From positions 11,378 to 75,377 of the forward strand of contig JAVBUH010000003.1 in NCBI GenBank assembly GCA_031555505.1: 64,000 nt of DNA, given 5' to 3'. The position numbers and the translations under genes were made by a program. Positions 40,121-48,591 of the stretch are shown piece after piece (the first letter of the stretch is position 1; every line of letters starts with the position of its first letter). The DNA is from JAJDIA01 sp031555505 (lineage in GTDB: Bacteria; Bacteroidota; Bacteroidia; Bacteroidales; Tannerellaceae). Under the pieces are notes generated by a model that saw nothing but the letters and a program-made list of their open reading frames with translations, was not told the origin of the DNA and did not search any database.

Positions 40121-42796
40121 ATGAAAATATGGATTAATTATATACTGTCATCCCTGTTGCTGGCACTCCCGTCTTGTGTAGAGGAAAACCTGCTGGAGCA
40201 CCCAGGCTATGCCCCCGACGGGACGATGGTGGACATGAACTTCTCCCTGGTACTGCCGTCGGGGAACGAACTTCCTGCCGTCACACGCGCCTTGTATGAT
40301 TTGCAGGAACAAGAGCTTAAACGGCTCGACCTGTTGGCATTCAAGGTAGACGGCACACAGGAAAAGTTTGCCTACCATTCTTCCTACACAGGATTCAGGT
40401 CCTATCAGGAGAAGGTCAGCTTCACCGTAAAAGTGCTCAAAAGTGATCACACCAACTATCGCTTTGTGTTGCTTTTCAACCTTTCCGACACGCAGGGAGA
40501 AGCTTTAGACCATATACTCCGCGAAACGACAAAAGAAGACGTACTCCACGGAATACAAATCACGCAAGCCGGGAAATGGCCTTCGGACGGATCCCGGCTG
40601 TTCCCGATGTGGGGGCAAAGCGAACCGGTCGTAATAGATAACGCACGGATCTCCGCCGGTATCAGCGGCATTCAATTAGCCCGGATGATCGCCCGGATCG
40701 ATGTGGATGTCGCCACCCTCGAAGCAAAAAACGATTTCAAACTCCAATCCGTCTATGTATACAATGCCAACCATACAGGAACAGTAGCCCCTTTCGCACA
40801 GCATTGGGATCCCGCCACCCATGTGGTCAACGCGCCGAGCCTGCCTGAAGATCCGGGGAAAGACCTTGGCCCGCTCGTTTATACGGAAGCCTCGGCTACC
40901 AACGAAGCCTTCAAGCGGGTCATTTATACGTTCGAAGCGGCAGCCAGCCAGGAACAGCCGCTGAAAACCCCCTGTATCGTAGTCGGAGGATTATACGGTT
41001 CGGAAACACAAGCATCGTTTTACCGGATCGATTTTCTGAGCGCGGATAAAAAAAGGTATCTCGACCTGCTGCGTAACCATTGTTATACGGCTCATATCAC
41101 CAAAGTACTGGGACGTGGCTATGATACCCCGGACGACGCATTCAAAGGTAGCCTCCGGATGATCGCCGATGTAACACCCTGGAACGAAGCACCACAAACA
41201 ACTGTTTTTGACCGCCAATACAAGCTCACCCTCAGCAGGGATATGATAAATGCGGGGAATGAAGGGTTTTCAGCCGGGATGACACTGGCGACGGATTACA
41301 CTGGGGAAGACACGGGTCTGCCCGCAGGCATCTACATCGCCCCGGTGGTATACACTTCCGGCGGAAGCGGATGGCTCACGGTGGCCGACAATACGGGAAC
41401 GGACGGTTCGGCAGCACGGGACATACAGATAACCGGTACGGAAAACACCACCGGCATCGACCGCACCGCCCAATTTACCGTTACATCAGGCAACCTGAAC
41501 TATGTTGTCAAAGTAAACCAAAGCAAGGACCCGTGGCTCACATACGGTTGGGCTTCAGTCTACATCATGGATGGGCATAAAAATGCGGTAACGGCCAGTT
41601 CAAATTTTGACTGGACGGTGGAAGTCAAAGCAGGAACCAATCTCCAGGGAGGGCTTACCCAGTTATTGACCACCCACGGAGGTCATACCCAATATGAGCC
41701 TGTTTATTTCCATACATTCGACGATTGGGATGATATGCTGGCGGGTAATCCGAAGAAAACGGTCGATACAGCAGTGCTGACCTTTACGGATGCCGCTGGT
41801 GTCTGTCCCGACATCGATGTGAAAATATGGCTAGCTTCAGGCATCATCGAAGGGACATCGAACTGCTACATGAAACAGCCCGGAACGTACCCGATCCTGA
41901 TCCCGGTCAGCCGGGCCAATGAACCGTCGGTCACCGGCACGAAAACGCTTGGCCGGCAAATAGGTTTCCGGGATCAGCTTGACGCCAGTTTGATCTGGAC
42001 TGATTCGCCGTCCGGCCTGTCAACGCAAGGTGCGGTAAGGTCGGTGATACCTGCAGGCGACGGTGAATCCGGCTATTTGCTCGTCCGCCCCGGAACCAAC
42101 GAAGGCAACGCGGTGGTAGCAGTGACTACCGACGGCATTATACGCTGGAGCTGGCACATCTGGGTGACGAATTACCAGCCTTCGGGCAACTGGATCGATC
42201 GCAACCTTGGTGCGTTGAGCAACCTCCCCGGCGACATGAAAACGAGTGGATTGCTCTACCAATGGGGACGCAAAGACCCTTTCCCGGGACTGGCCGACAC
42301 ATGGTACAGCCAGGACGGCACCTTCAAGCAACCGGCCATTGTGCCCATAGACGGTACTTATTACGATCCTACTACCGAGATTACCAATTCGGTAAGAAAT
42401 CCACTGGCATTTTTCAGGGCCGGATACAATGCGAGAGGTAATTCCTGGGGAGGAAGCGTTACGCCGGTCAAAGAGATCTACGACCCGTGCCCGGCGGGGT
42501 ATAAGGTACCGGTATATACCACCTGGGCATCCCTCACAACAGCCACTTTCCCCTGGAATGGCAATGGCCGTACCGCTACATCCGTAGGTGGGTTCTATCC
42601 TAAAACAGGAGCACGCAACCTTGAAGGCGGTTTGGTACAGCCCGGGAACGGCTATTATTGGAGCGCCAACTCCGACAGCAGCGACTCCGGGCCACGGTTG
42701 AGCTTTACATCGTCTGCCGTGAATTACAACCTGACCAGTTTCTCTGGCCACCGTGATGCATACGCGATCAGGTGTGTGGCCGAATACCCTCAATAA
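40121..42796 (+). CDS. Large pilus tip-type lipoprotein with BACON-like and FISUMP domains
   Basis: 891 residues. Lipobox LPSC (Cys19). The N-terminal part (about 25-350) resembles fimbrillin/Mfa-like proteins (LDLLAFKVDG, NYRFVLLFNL, ARMIARIDVDVATL). BACON-like or Ig-like strands follow (about 370-480, SGGSGWLTVADN, RTAQFTVTSGNLNYVVKVNQSKDPW cut). The C-terminal 200 residues (from about 689) have the Fibrobacter major paralogous (FISUMP) pattern NWIDRNLGAL, YQWGRKDPFPG, YDPCPAGYKVP, GYYWSANS, AYAIRCVAEY. This last domain has been suggested as carbohydrate- or ligand-binding. It starts 12 bp after mfa2, so it is probably the pilus tip adhesin. Confidence 0.8.
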   Translation: MKIWINYILSSLLLALPSCVEENLLEHPGYAPDGTMVDMNFSLVLPSGNELPAVTRALYDLQEQELKRLDLLAFKVDGTQEKFAYHSSYTGFRSYQEKVSFTVKVLKSDHTNYRFVLLFNLSDTQGEALDHILRETTKEDVLHGIQITQAGKWPSDGSRLFPMWGQSEPVVIDNARISAGISGIQLARMIARIDVDVATLEAKNDFKLQSVYVYNANHTGTVAPFAQHWDPATHVVNAPSLPEDPGKDLGPLVYTEASATNEAFKRVIYTFEAAASQEQPLKTPCIVVGGLYGSETQASFYRIDFLSADKKRYLDLLRNHCYTAHITKVLGRGYDTPDDAFKGSLRMIADVTPWNEAPQTTVFDRQYKLTLSRDMINAGNEGFSAGMTLATDYTGEDTGLPAGIYIAPVVYTSGGSGWLTVADNTGTDGSAARDIQITGTENTTGIDRTAQFTVTSGNLNYVVKVNQSKDPWLTYGWASVYIMDGHKNAVTASSNFDWTVEVKAGTNLQGGLTQLLTTHGGHTQYEPVYFHTFDDWDDMLAGNPKKTVDTAVLTFTDAAGVCPDIDVKIWLASGIIEGTSNCYMKQPGTYPILIPVSRANEPSVTGTKTLGRQIGFRDQLDASLIWTDSPSGLSTQGAVRSVIPAGDGESGYLLVRPGTNEGNAVVAVTTDGIIRWSWHIWVTNYQPSGNWIDRNLGALSNLPGDMKTSGLLYQWGRKDPFPGLADTWYSQDGTFKQPAIVPIDGTYYDPTTEITNSVRNPLAFFRAGYNARGNSWGGSVTPVKEIYDPCPAGYKVPVYTTWASLTTATFPWNGNGRTATSVGGFYPKTGARNLEGGLVQPGNGYYWSANSDSSDSGPRLSFTSSAVNYNLTSFSGHRDAYAIRCVAEYPQ

Positions 42797-42806
42797 CGAA
42801 CAAACG

Positions 42807-44264
42807 ATGAACAAGATGGAGACAAGAAAAAACCGCTGCACCATGTACATACTCCTTTGTGCTTTATTGATGCAGAGTTGTGTAATTAACGACGACGATA
42901 TAACACCGCCAACGGTCACATCCCGGGATGTGACCATCAGTGTGGAAATCCCCGAACTGCAACCCCCGACCACTCGTTCGATGGATGGGGAGAAGGAGAG
43001 CTATGTAAATGAAGTGGATATACTTACTTTCGAAGTCAATGACGCGGACCCGAACCAAGTGGTTGAGCTTTTCAGCGAGCACGTGACCGGCACGATCCTA
43101 CGCAATTCCGTAACAGGGCAAACTTATAAAGTGGAAGTAAAGGCAACACTCACCCGTACAACCGGAAACCGGATAGTCATCCTGACCAACGCCGCCTCAC
43201 AGGTGGCAGCCGCACTTTCAGGATTCACCGCCGGAACGCCGAAAAAAACGGTACTTGAACGGTTGAAATACACCTCCGGGGCATGGGCTGCCAGCACGTC
43301 GGGCGGGACATTCCAGGCGATCCCCATGTATGGCGAGACCGGCATCGTCACGATCAAGCCCGGCCAAAAAATCGAAGGAATACAACTCAGGCGCATGGTT
43401 GCACGGATAGACGTGGTCAACCAGGCAGACCTGTTCTCCCTGGAAAAAATATACCTCTGCAACTACAACACGACAGGTTATATCGCTCCCGGCTGGCGTG
43501 CCGCAGACGGACAAATCCCGGTTACACCCCCGTCCTACCCCAACCTGCCTGCCAACCCCGGCAAGCAGTCCACACCAGCCATCTATACACCCAAATACCA
43601 ACGCATGGAGGGAGAGATCTATACGTTCGAATCAGCCGCTGCCGACAATGCCGATGAATCGGCCCGTCGGCATGCCTCATGCCTTGTTGTGGAGGGAATG
43701 TATCGTGGCGAAAAAAGCTTTTACCGGGTGGATTTCACATACAACAGTGAGACAGATGGCCGTTCTGTCCGGTACATGCCCCTGCTGCGGAATTACAACT
43801 ACGAGGTCAACATCCTCTCCGCCGCCGGCCATGGATACGACACGTTTGAAGAAGCGCTGGATTCCTACACGGTCCCGTCCAACCTCATGATCCGTATCCT
43901 TTCGTATGATATGAGTGTCATCAAAGAGATCGATTTCAATGGGCAATACATGCTCGGCGTATCACAAACGTCTTTTACCTTACCCGCGACGGCACTACAA
44001 ACGCCCACGGCCGCCGACAGATTATCCGTTTTCACCAACTATCCCCAAGGATGGGAAGTGGCCGACATCAAAGATGAAGCGGGTAATGATCCCGTAGACT
44101 GGCTTACACTCAGTGCGATGAGTGGTGCCGGAGATGTTATTACCTATTTATATATATCCCTTGATGAAAATACAGGTGTATCGCGTTCAGCCTTGATTAC
44201 CCTGAAGGCAGGCAGATTGATACAACAGATCCGTGTGTCGCAGCAGTTAAAAACGCCGTTCTAA
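42807..44264 (+). CDS. Second pilus accessory/tip lipoprotein (Mfa-like with BACON-type C terminus)
   Basis: 485 residues from the ATG at 42807, 10 bp after the previous stop; an in-frame ATG at 42753 overlaps that gene and was rejected. Lipobox LMQSC (Cys25). Like its neighbour it has a fimbrillin-like N-terminal domain (VNEVDILTFEVND, NRIVILTNAASQ, RRMVARIDVVNQADLF, FYRVDFTYNSE, MPLLRNYNYEVNILSA) and a C-terminal BACON-like beta domain (about 390-480, WEVADIKDEAGN, ITLKAGRLIQQIRVSQQ). It has no FISUMP domain. Probable minor pilus subunit; last gene of the locus. Confidence 0.8.
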   Translation: MNKMETRKNRCTMYILLCALLMQSCVINDDDITPPTVTSRDVTISVEIPELQPPTTRSMDGEKESYVNEVDILTFEVNDADPNQVVELFSEHVTGTILRNSVTGQTYKVEVKATLTRTTGNRIVILTNAASQVAAALSGFTAGTPKKTVLERLKYTSGAWAASTSGGTFQAIPMYGETGIVTIKPGQKIEGIQLRRMVARIDVVNQADLFSLEKIYLCNYNTTGYIAPGWRAADGQIPVTPPSYPNLPANPGKQSTPAIYTPKYQRMEGEIYTFESAAADNADESARRHASCLVVEGMYRGEKSFYRVDFTYNSETDGRSVRYMPLLRNYNYEVNILSAAGHGYDTFEEALDSYTVPSNLMIRILSYDMSVIKEIDFNGQYMLGVSQTSFTLPATALQTPTAADRLSVFTNYPQGWEVADIKDEAGNDPVDWLTLSAMSGAGDVITYLYISLDENTGVSRSALITLKAGRLIQQIRVSQQLKTPF

Positions 44265-44281
44265 TTCATCAAAGAGCAGGC

Positions 44282-44324
44282 AGACAGTACTTGTGTGATG
44301 AGACGTTTTCGCTGTCTTTTTTTT
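44282..44324 (+). terminator. Terminator of the pilus operon
   Basis: AGACAG (44282-44287) pairs with CTGTCT (44312-44317) followed by a T-run to 44324. The loop is long (24 nt), so strength is moderate. Confidence 0.45.
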
Positions 44325-44394
44325 GCAGTACGTGATTTTTCCTATACCTTTCCACCGTTTTTCAGTCAGGTTCAAAACAGCTTCTATTAATGAT

Positions 44395-44967
44395 ATGACA
44401 AACGAAGAAAGAATACAACGATGCGGATGGTGCAAAACCGATCCGATCTACCAGCAATACCACGATGAAGAGTGGGGATGTGAAGTGACTGACGATACCA
44501 GGATGTTTGAATTCCTTGTCCTTGAAAGCTCGCAAGCCGGACTAAGCTGGATCACCATCCTCAAAAAACGGGAGGCATACCGGAAAGCTTTTGCCGATTA
44601 CGACGCCTCCCGGGTAGCTTGCTTCACAGAAGCCGATGTGGAACGCCTGATGCAGGATGCAGGCATCATCCGCAACCGGAACAAAATCAAATCTACCATC
44701 TCTAACGCCCAATGCTACCTGGCTGTCCGGAAAGAGTTCGGTAGTTTCTGCAATTACCTCCGTTCTTTCCTGCCGGATGGGAAACCGGTGATCAATCACT
44801 GGAAGACACTGGACGAAATCCCGGCTTCCACTCCCCTCTCCGATGCCATCAGCAAAGACATGAAGAAGCGTGGCTTCAAATTCTTCGGTACTACCATTTG
44901 CTATGCCCACCTGCAAGCCGTAGGCTATGTGAATGATCATTTGGTGGACTGCCATTGCAGGCAATAA
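44395..44967 (+). CDS. tag: DNA-3-methyladenine glycosylase I
   Basis: 190 residues from the ATG at 44395; an upstream in-frame ATG (44323) adds non-conserved residues and was not used. It removes 3-methyladenine from alkylated DNA. Zinc ligands RCGWC and QQYHDEEWG near the N terminus and NDHLVDCHC near the C terminus are all present, and the catalytic glutamate lies in FLVLESSQAGLSW. A single gene between the pilus operon and a rearranged segment. Confidence 0.93.
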   Translation: MTNEERIQRCGWCKTDPIYQQYHDEEWGCEVTDDTRMFEFLVLESSQAGLSWITILKKREAYRKAFADYDASRVACFTEADVERLMQDAGIIRNRNKIKSTISNAQCYLAVRKEFGSFCNYLRSFLPDGKPVINHWKTLDEIPASTPLSDAISKDMKKRGFKFFGTTICYAHLQAVGYVNDHLVDCHCRQ

Positions 44968-44971
44968 CACA

Positions 44972-45272
44972 TTACATCGAAAAACTCACACCCGTACTGA
45001 TCCCATCAATATATTCGTAGATAAAGCCGAACAGGCCGATCAACAGGATAGCACTGGTACAAAGCACGATGCTGAGCTTGTTGTATCGGTCAGTATATAT
45101 ACAACCTACCGGGTCTTCTTCTGCCGGATTGATGAACATGGCTATTACGATCAGCAGGTAGTAGTATAGTGATACTACGGTATTGATCAGGGCAATGAGT
45201 ACCAACACATAGTCTCCCTTCGCTGCCGCCACCGCAAAAATCAAGAACTTACTGAAGAACCCCGCACACGGC
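44972..45272 (-). pseudogene. nuoN: 3' fragment of nuoN (NADH-quinone oxidoreductase subunit N)
   Basis: On the minus strand about 99 codons read CAGFFSKFLIFAVAAAKGDY, then VLVLIALINTVVSLYYYLL and on to a normal stop. This is the C-terminal quarter of NuoN (GFFSKF, the loop, and the last helices). All N-terminal antiporter-like helices are missing. Homology stops abruptly at about 45272, where a different gene fragment on the other strand begins. It cannot work as a complex I subunit. A complete nuo operon is presumably elsewhere or was broken here. Confidence 0.75.
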
Positions 45273-45550
45273 TCAAGGATTATACACTATCGGGCGACCA
45301 CCGGACAGTTACGGTACGTGATGCAAGAAAACAAGCAATTACGTTGCGCGAAGTGCAGACCATGCCCGATGAAGACTATTGTCTGGAAATAACTTCCCCT
45401 TCAAAAGCCATGACGGAAGCCTCCATAAACCGCCAATGGGAAGAACGGTTTGAAGAGGAGATGAAGAAAATCAACGGGGCCATCCCTAAGAAGGGCGGCA
45501 CGATACGAATACAGAAACCGGAAGACGCAATGAAGTATTTTCCGGTTTCC
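45272..45550 (+). pseudogene. Fragment of a DDE transposase (IS1634-like), probable
   Basis: In the frame starting at 45272 the sequence LKDYTLSGDHRTVTVRDARK continues through PSKAMTEASINRQWEERFEE and MKKINGAIPKKGGT without a start of its own. The pattern 'SKA..E..(I/M)..RFEEE(L/M)KKI...(L/I)(T/P)KKGGTK' recalls the middle of IS1634-type transposases, from memory only. It lacks both ends and merges at the 3' side with the end of creD. No terminal inverted repeats or target duplication were seen. Confidence 0.45.
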
Positions 45551-45567
45551 TCCATGTTTTTTACTGT

Positions 45568-46893
45568 TCATTCCACTAACTCTTCCTGCTTATACCAATT
45601 CACCTTCCGCGAAAAGTACATGATAATAGCCAGTATAATAAAGAGGCCGATACTTCCGACAAGCAACGCGATATCTTCCAATTGAAGCACCATATACAGG
45701 AATGCATAAAGCAAACAAAGCACAAAAGTGAGTATACCGGTCTGTGTCTTATTCCTGAATATACTTTGCGTATACACAGTAATAAGCCCTATCGTGGCAA
45801 CACTGGCGATCAGGTAAGCCATGCCGAAATTCAAATGCTCGGAAATTGAGAGCAACAAACTATAAAACAAAATCAGCGCAACCCCCACCAACAAATATTG
45901 AATAGGATGTATCCGCTTCTTAGTCAGGATCTCCACAAAGAAGAAAACTATAAAAGTAAGCGCAATAAACATGATCGCATATTTGGCTGAACGCATATTC
46001 TGCTGGTAATGATCCACCGTCTCCACCAGATTCACGCCGAACGACGAATCAGAGAAACTATCCACCTGATTGTCTATCCATACTTCCGGGATATTACGGT
46101 TAAACCTCAACACATTCCATGTTGCGTCGAAGCCTTGGTTGTTCAACGTATGCTCAGGACTGAAACTGCCCGTATATCCCGGAGAATTCCATGCACCTGC
46201 CACCTGAACAGTGGTGGTCTTCCCTACAGGGATATAGTTGATACTACTGCTACCATTCAGATTAAACTTGCATAGGAAAGAAATAGATTGATCGGTCTGC
46301 CGGACCGCATCCTTATCCAATGAGACAACAAGTTCCTTACCCAAATTAGCTTCCTGCCGGCCGCTCGCTTCAGCACCGTATGGCTTACCCGCCAATTCGA
46401 AAACGATATTACTGGTTATCCCCCGAAGATCCGAAACCCCGAGGCGGATATACGCCTTATCCCAGTAAACGGTGGCATTCTCCAACTGCGGAAAATCTTT
46501 CAAGCTGAATTCCCCAGATAGTTTCTGCTCACTTTTGTACAAGATCGTTTTATAAATCCCGTAATACCTCTCTTCAGGTGATAGTAACGTTTTCACATGC
46601 AGAAGTTCTGGCGTAATATTAAGCTCATGGTTATCCTGAAATGGCTTATTGTTCGTCCCCGTATAATCAATAGAGTAGGGAATGCACAGGATCGGCGCAC
46701 AAATAGTTTGCACATTGCTCCATTTTGCATTGATCTTTTCAATCGTCTCCCGGCTTCTGTTTTGCCTTTCGTGGATGAGTTCCTGGATCACGATACTGGG
46801 AATAAGTAACGTCAGGGCAAGGAACCCGACGATAATGGCTTTCAATGTGATTGACTGGCCAAAACTAACGATTTTTTTACTTGTTATGTCCAT
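45568..46893 (-). CDS. creD: CreD-like inner-membrane protein
   Basis: 441 residues. One N-terminal helix (about 17-38), a large periplasmic domain (about 45-300) containing the CreD pattern KWSNVQTICAPILCIPY and GEFSLKDFPQLENATVYWDKAYIRLGVSDLRGI (cut in parts), then five or six C-terminal helices (about 305-430). Members are linked with envelope stress and beta-lactam response in other bacteria; the mechanism is unknown. It belongs to a minus-strand cluster with a DUF2975-like protein and a winged-helix regulator. The 3' end abuts the transposase fragment. Confidence 0.85.
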   Translation of the reverse strand: MDITSKKIVSFGQSITLKAIIVGFLALTLLIPSIVIQELIHERQNRSRETIEKINAKWSNVQTICAPILCIPYSIDYTGTNNKPFQDNHELNITPELLHVKTLLSPEERYYGIYKTILYKSEQKLSGEFSLKDFPQLENATVYWDKAYIRLGVSDLRGITSNIVFELAGKPYGAEASGRQEANLGKELVVSLDKDAVRQTDQSISFLCKFNLNGSSSINYIPVGKTTTVQVAGAWNSPGYTGSFSPEHTLNNQGFDATWNVLRFNRNIPEVWIDNQVDSFSDSSFGVNLVETVDHYQQNMRSAKYAIMFIALTFIVFFFVEILTKKRIHPIQYLLVGVALILFYSLLLSISEHLNFGMAYLIASVATIGLITVYTQSIFRNKTQTGILTFVLCLLYAFLYMVLQLEDIALLVGSIGLFIILAIIMYFSRKVNWYKQEELVE

Positions 46894-46946
46894 AATGAAT
46901 GGTTACTTTAGTGATACATATAATTAGTATCAAACAATTTCAGCTT

Positions 46947-47402
46947 TCACATATCGATGGCTTTCCGCCATTTTTTTTCAACTAATGCCGCAACAATTGC
47001 ACCTGCCAACGAAGCAAAAGCAGTCACGATGCAAATGGCTAAAAAACCGGCAGGGTCGTCCTCTATATGATGGAATATCTTGATGTATAGTCCTGCTGCC
47101 ACAATTAAAATACTTAAACCGAGGGCACAATACTTTATGCTCTTTAATGCACCAACAGCGTTTGTTGAGAACTCGTTATGTTGCCCGATGTATCCAAGTA
47201 ATCGGAACGCTTTATACAACGCAACAAAAAATACGATGGATGTTGCGTACCCATACAAGATGAGCGGGTCTGCATAAATGCTGAACAAGTCTAAGTTTGC
47301 GGCTCTTCCCTCAGTTAAGGGAAACCGGATCAAAAAAGCAAACACCACAACACCGATAAGCACGATGACTGCCTGAAGAAATATTGCTGAAATCCTTTTC
47401 AT
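46947..47402 (-). CDS. DUF2975-like four-helix membrane protein
   Basis: 151 residues with four predicted helices (about 5-25, 48-68, 87-107, 118-142) and few charged residues, as in DUF2975 proteins. Members usually sit beside small winged-helix or Xre-type regulators. Here the promoter-proximal region contains the palindrome TACTTTG-N5-CAAAGTA, also present before the regulator's own operon. Function unknown; likely under that regulator together with creD downstream (53-bp gap). Confidence 0.7.
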   Translation of the reverse strand: MKRISAIFLQAVIVLIGVVVFAFLIRFPLTEGRAANLDLFSIYADPLILYGYATSIVFFVALYKAFRLLGYIGQHNEFSTNAVGALKSIKYCALGLSILIVAAGLYIKIFHHIEDDPAGFLAICIVTAFASLAGAIVAALVEKKWRKAIDM

Positions 47403-47487
47403 AATGATATGAATTTAATTGATTGCCTACTCTATGCGGTTTTTGGCTTCCCCGTTTATTTTATTACAAGTGTTCTCGCGCAAAAAG

Positions 47488-47506
47488 TACTTTGATTTTC
47501 AAAGTA
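47488..47506. promoter_or_regulatory. Palindromic operator 1 (before the DUF2975 gene)
   Basis: TACTTTG-ATTTT-CAAAGTA is a perfect 7+7 bp dyad with a 5-bp spacer. It lies between the regulator's stop and the DUF2975 start, on the upstream side of the latter. A near-identical dyad is at 48429-48447. Confidence 0.6.
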
Positions 47507-47520
47507 TATAAGGAAAAAAA

Positions 47521-47811
47521 TTAGCTGAGAAGTGACTCCAACGCATCCAGATGCTCCTTGAACTGCTTATGCCCCTCCTCAGTGATCGCATACTGTGTAT
47601 TAGGCTTCCGCCCGATAAACTGCTTGGATGATTGGATATACCCAATACCCTCAAGCGCCTTCAAGTGACTTGCCAGATTCCCGTCAGTCAACTCCATCAG
47701 GCTCTTCATTGTATTGAAGTCAGCCGATTCATTCACAGAAAGAATCGACATAATACCCAACCGGATCCGGCTGTCGAAAGCCTTGTTTAATTTGGCAATG
47801 ATATTCGTCAT
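47521..47811 (-). CDS. Winged-helix transcriptional regulator (PF13601-like)
   Basis: 96 residues made of one winged-helix domain: IRLGIMSILSVNESADFN, MKSLMELTDGNLASHLKALE as recognition region, then the wing (GYIQSSKQFIGRKPNTQYAITEEGH, cut). Such stand-alone regulators commonly repress their own operon. It overlaps the membrane-protein gene upstream by 4 bp, so the two are co-expressed. Two copies of a palindrome flank it, which suggests both its operon and the DUF2975-creD genes are its targets. The effector is unknown. Confidence 0.85.
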   Translation of the reverse strand: MTNIIAKLNKAFDSRIRLGIMSILSVNESADFNTMKSLMELTDGNLASHLKALEGIGYIQSSKQFIGRKPNTQYAITEEGHKQFKEHLDALESLLS

Positions 47812-48416
47812 TCTTTCTTCAGATCATATTTCTTATACATCACATACCCATATATGATATGGCAAACGCCAAAGCCAATAGTCCAGAACAAAATCCCGTT
47901 CTTTGCAAACAAAGCTGCCAGTATCCCCAACACAATCTCGATAAGCCCCAGATAATGGATCTCCTCAAACGTATATTTGGACACATTGATCAGCGCCAGC
48001 CCGTAAAAGATAAGCGTCCCTGCTATCACCATCCGCAGATTACCTTCAAGCAGCAGTATAAGGCAGAGTATCCCCCCTGCCACCAGCGGAATAGCCAGAT
48101 TGTAAAGCGTACGCAGCGTCAGTTTATTAAACAAGCTTTGATGCAGCTTCTTCGCTTTCTTCCACGAAAAATACACGGCAAAACCAATGGATACGATCAA
48201 CACAACCACCGCGTCTGCCAGCAGTATCATAAACTCCTGACTATGATTGAAGTCCGTCATTGAAGGAGCGCGCAACAAATAGAAATAGGCAAATGCCGCT
48301 CCTGCAATCGCTGTAAACCCGGCCACGATACCGGACAGTCCGCTCAATGAGATGAACTTGGATGATTTCTCCATCATCTCACGTATTGCTCTGATATCTT
48401 CCAACTGTTTCTCCAT
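47808..48416 (-). CDS. Multi-helix membrane protein co-transcribed with the winged-helix regulator
   Basis: 203 residues from the ATG at 48416 (an ATG two codons earlier, at 48422, is equally possible; the frame also extends to 48443 but that would run into the promoter box). An N-terminal cytoplasmic helix (QLEDIRAIREMMEKSSKF) precedes about six hydrophobic helices. I recognise no functional family. The gene couples with the regulator (4-bp overlap), so the protein might sense a membrane signal for it. The palindromic operator overlaps its -7 box. Confidence 0.7.
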   Translation of the reverse strand: MEKQLEDIRAIREMMEKSSKFISLSGLSGIVAGFTAIAGAAFAYFYLLRAPSMTDFNHSQEFMILLADAVVVLIVSIGFAVYFSWKKAKKLHQSLFNKLTLRTLYNLAIPLVAGGILCLILLLEGNLRMVIAGTLIFYGLALINVSKYTFEEIHYLGLIEIVLGILAALFAKNGILFWTIGFGVCHIIYGYVMYKKYDLKKE

Positions 48417-48428
48417 ATACATTAAAAG

Positions 48429-48448
48429 TACTTTGAAATGCAAAGTTA
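48429..48448 (-). promoter_or_regulatory. Palindromic operator 2 overlapping the -7 box
   Basis: TACTTTG-AAATG-CAAAGT is the second copy of the dyad. On the minus strand 48441-48448 reads TAACTTTG (TAnnTTTG), so the right half-site is part of the promoter; a protein bound here would block transcription. Confidence 0.6.
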
Positions 48449-48531
48449 CTTACAATATCCAAATGAAGAAGCATTTATCTGATTATCATATCGATTTTAT
48501 GCAATTTTAACAAAGAGAGCACAATTGCAGT

Positions 48532-48560
48532 CAGGGTCGGAAGATATTCCCCCGACCCTG
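48532..48560 (-). terminator. Hairpin after the GH2 gene
   Basis: CAGGGTCGG (48532-48540) pairs with CCGACCCTG (48552-48560) with an 11-nt loop, about 30 bp after the GH2 stop. A T-tract is not clear. Confidence 0.4.
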
Positions 48561-48591
48561 ATAGATGTGATTCTTCAATGTATAAAAGGAA

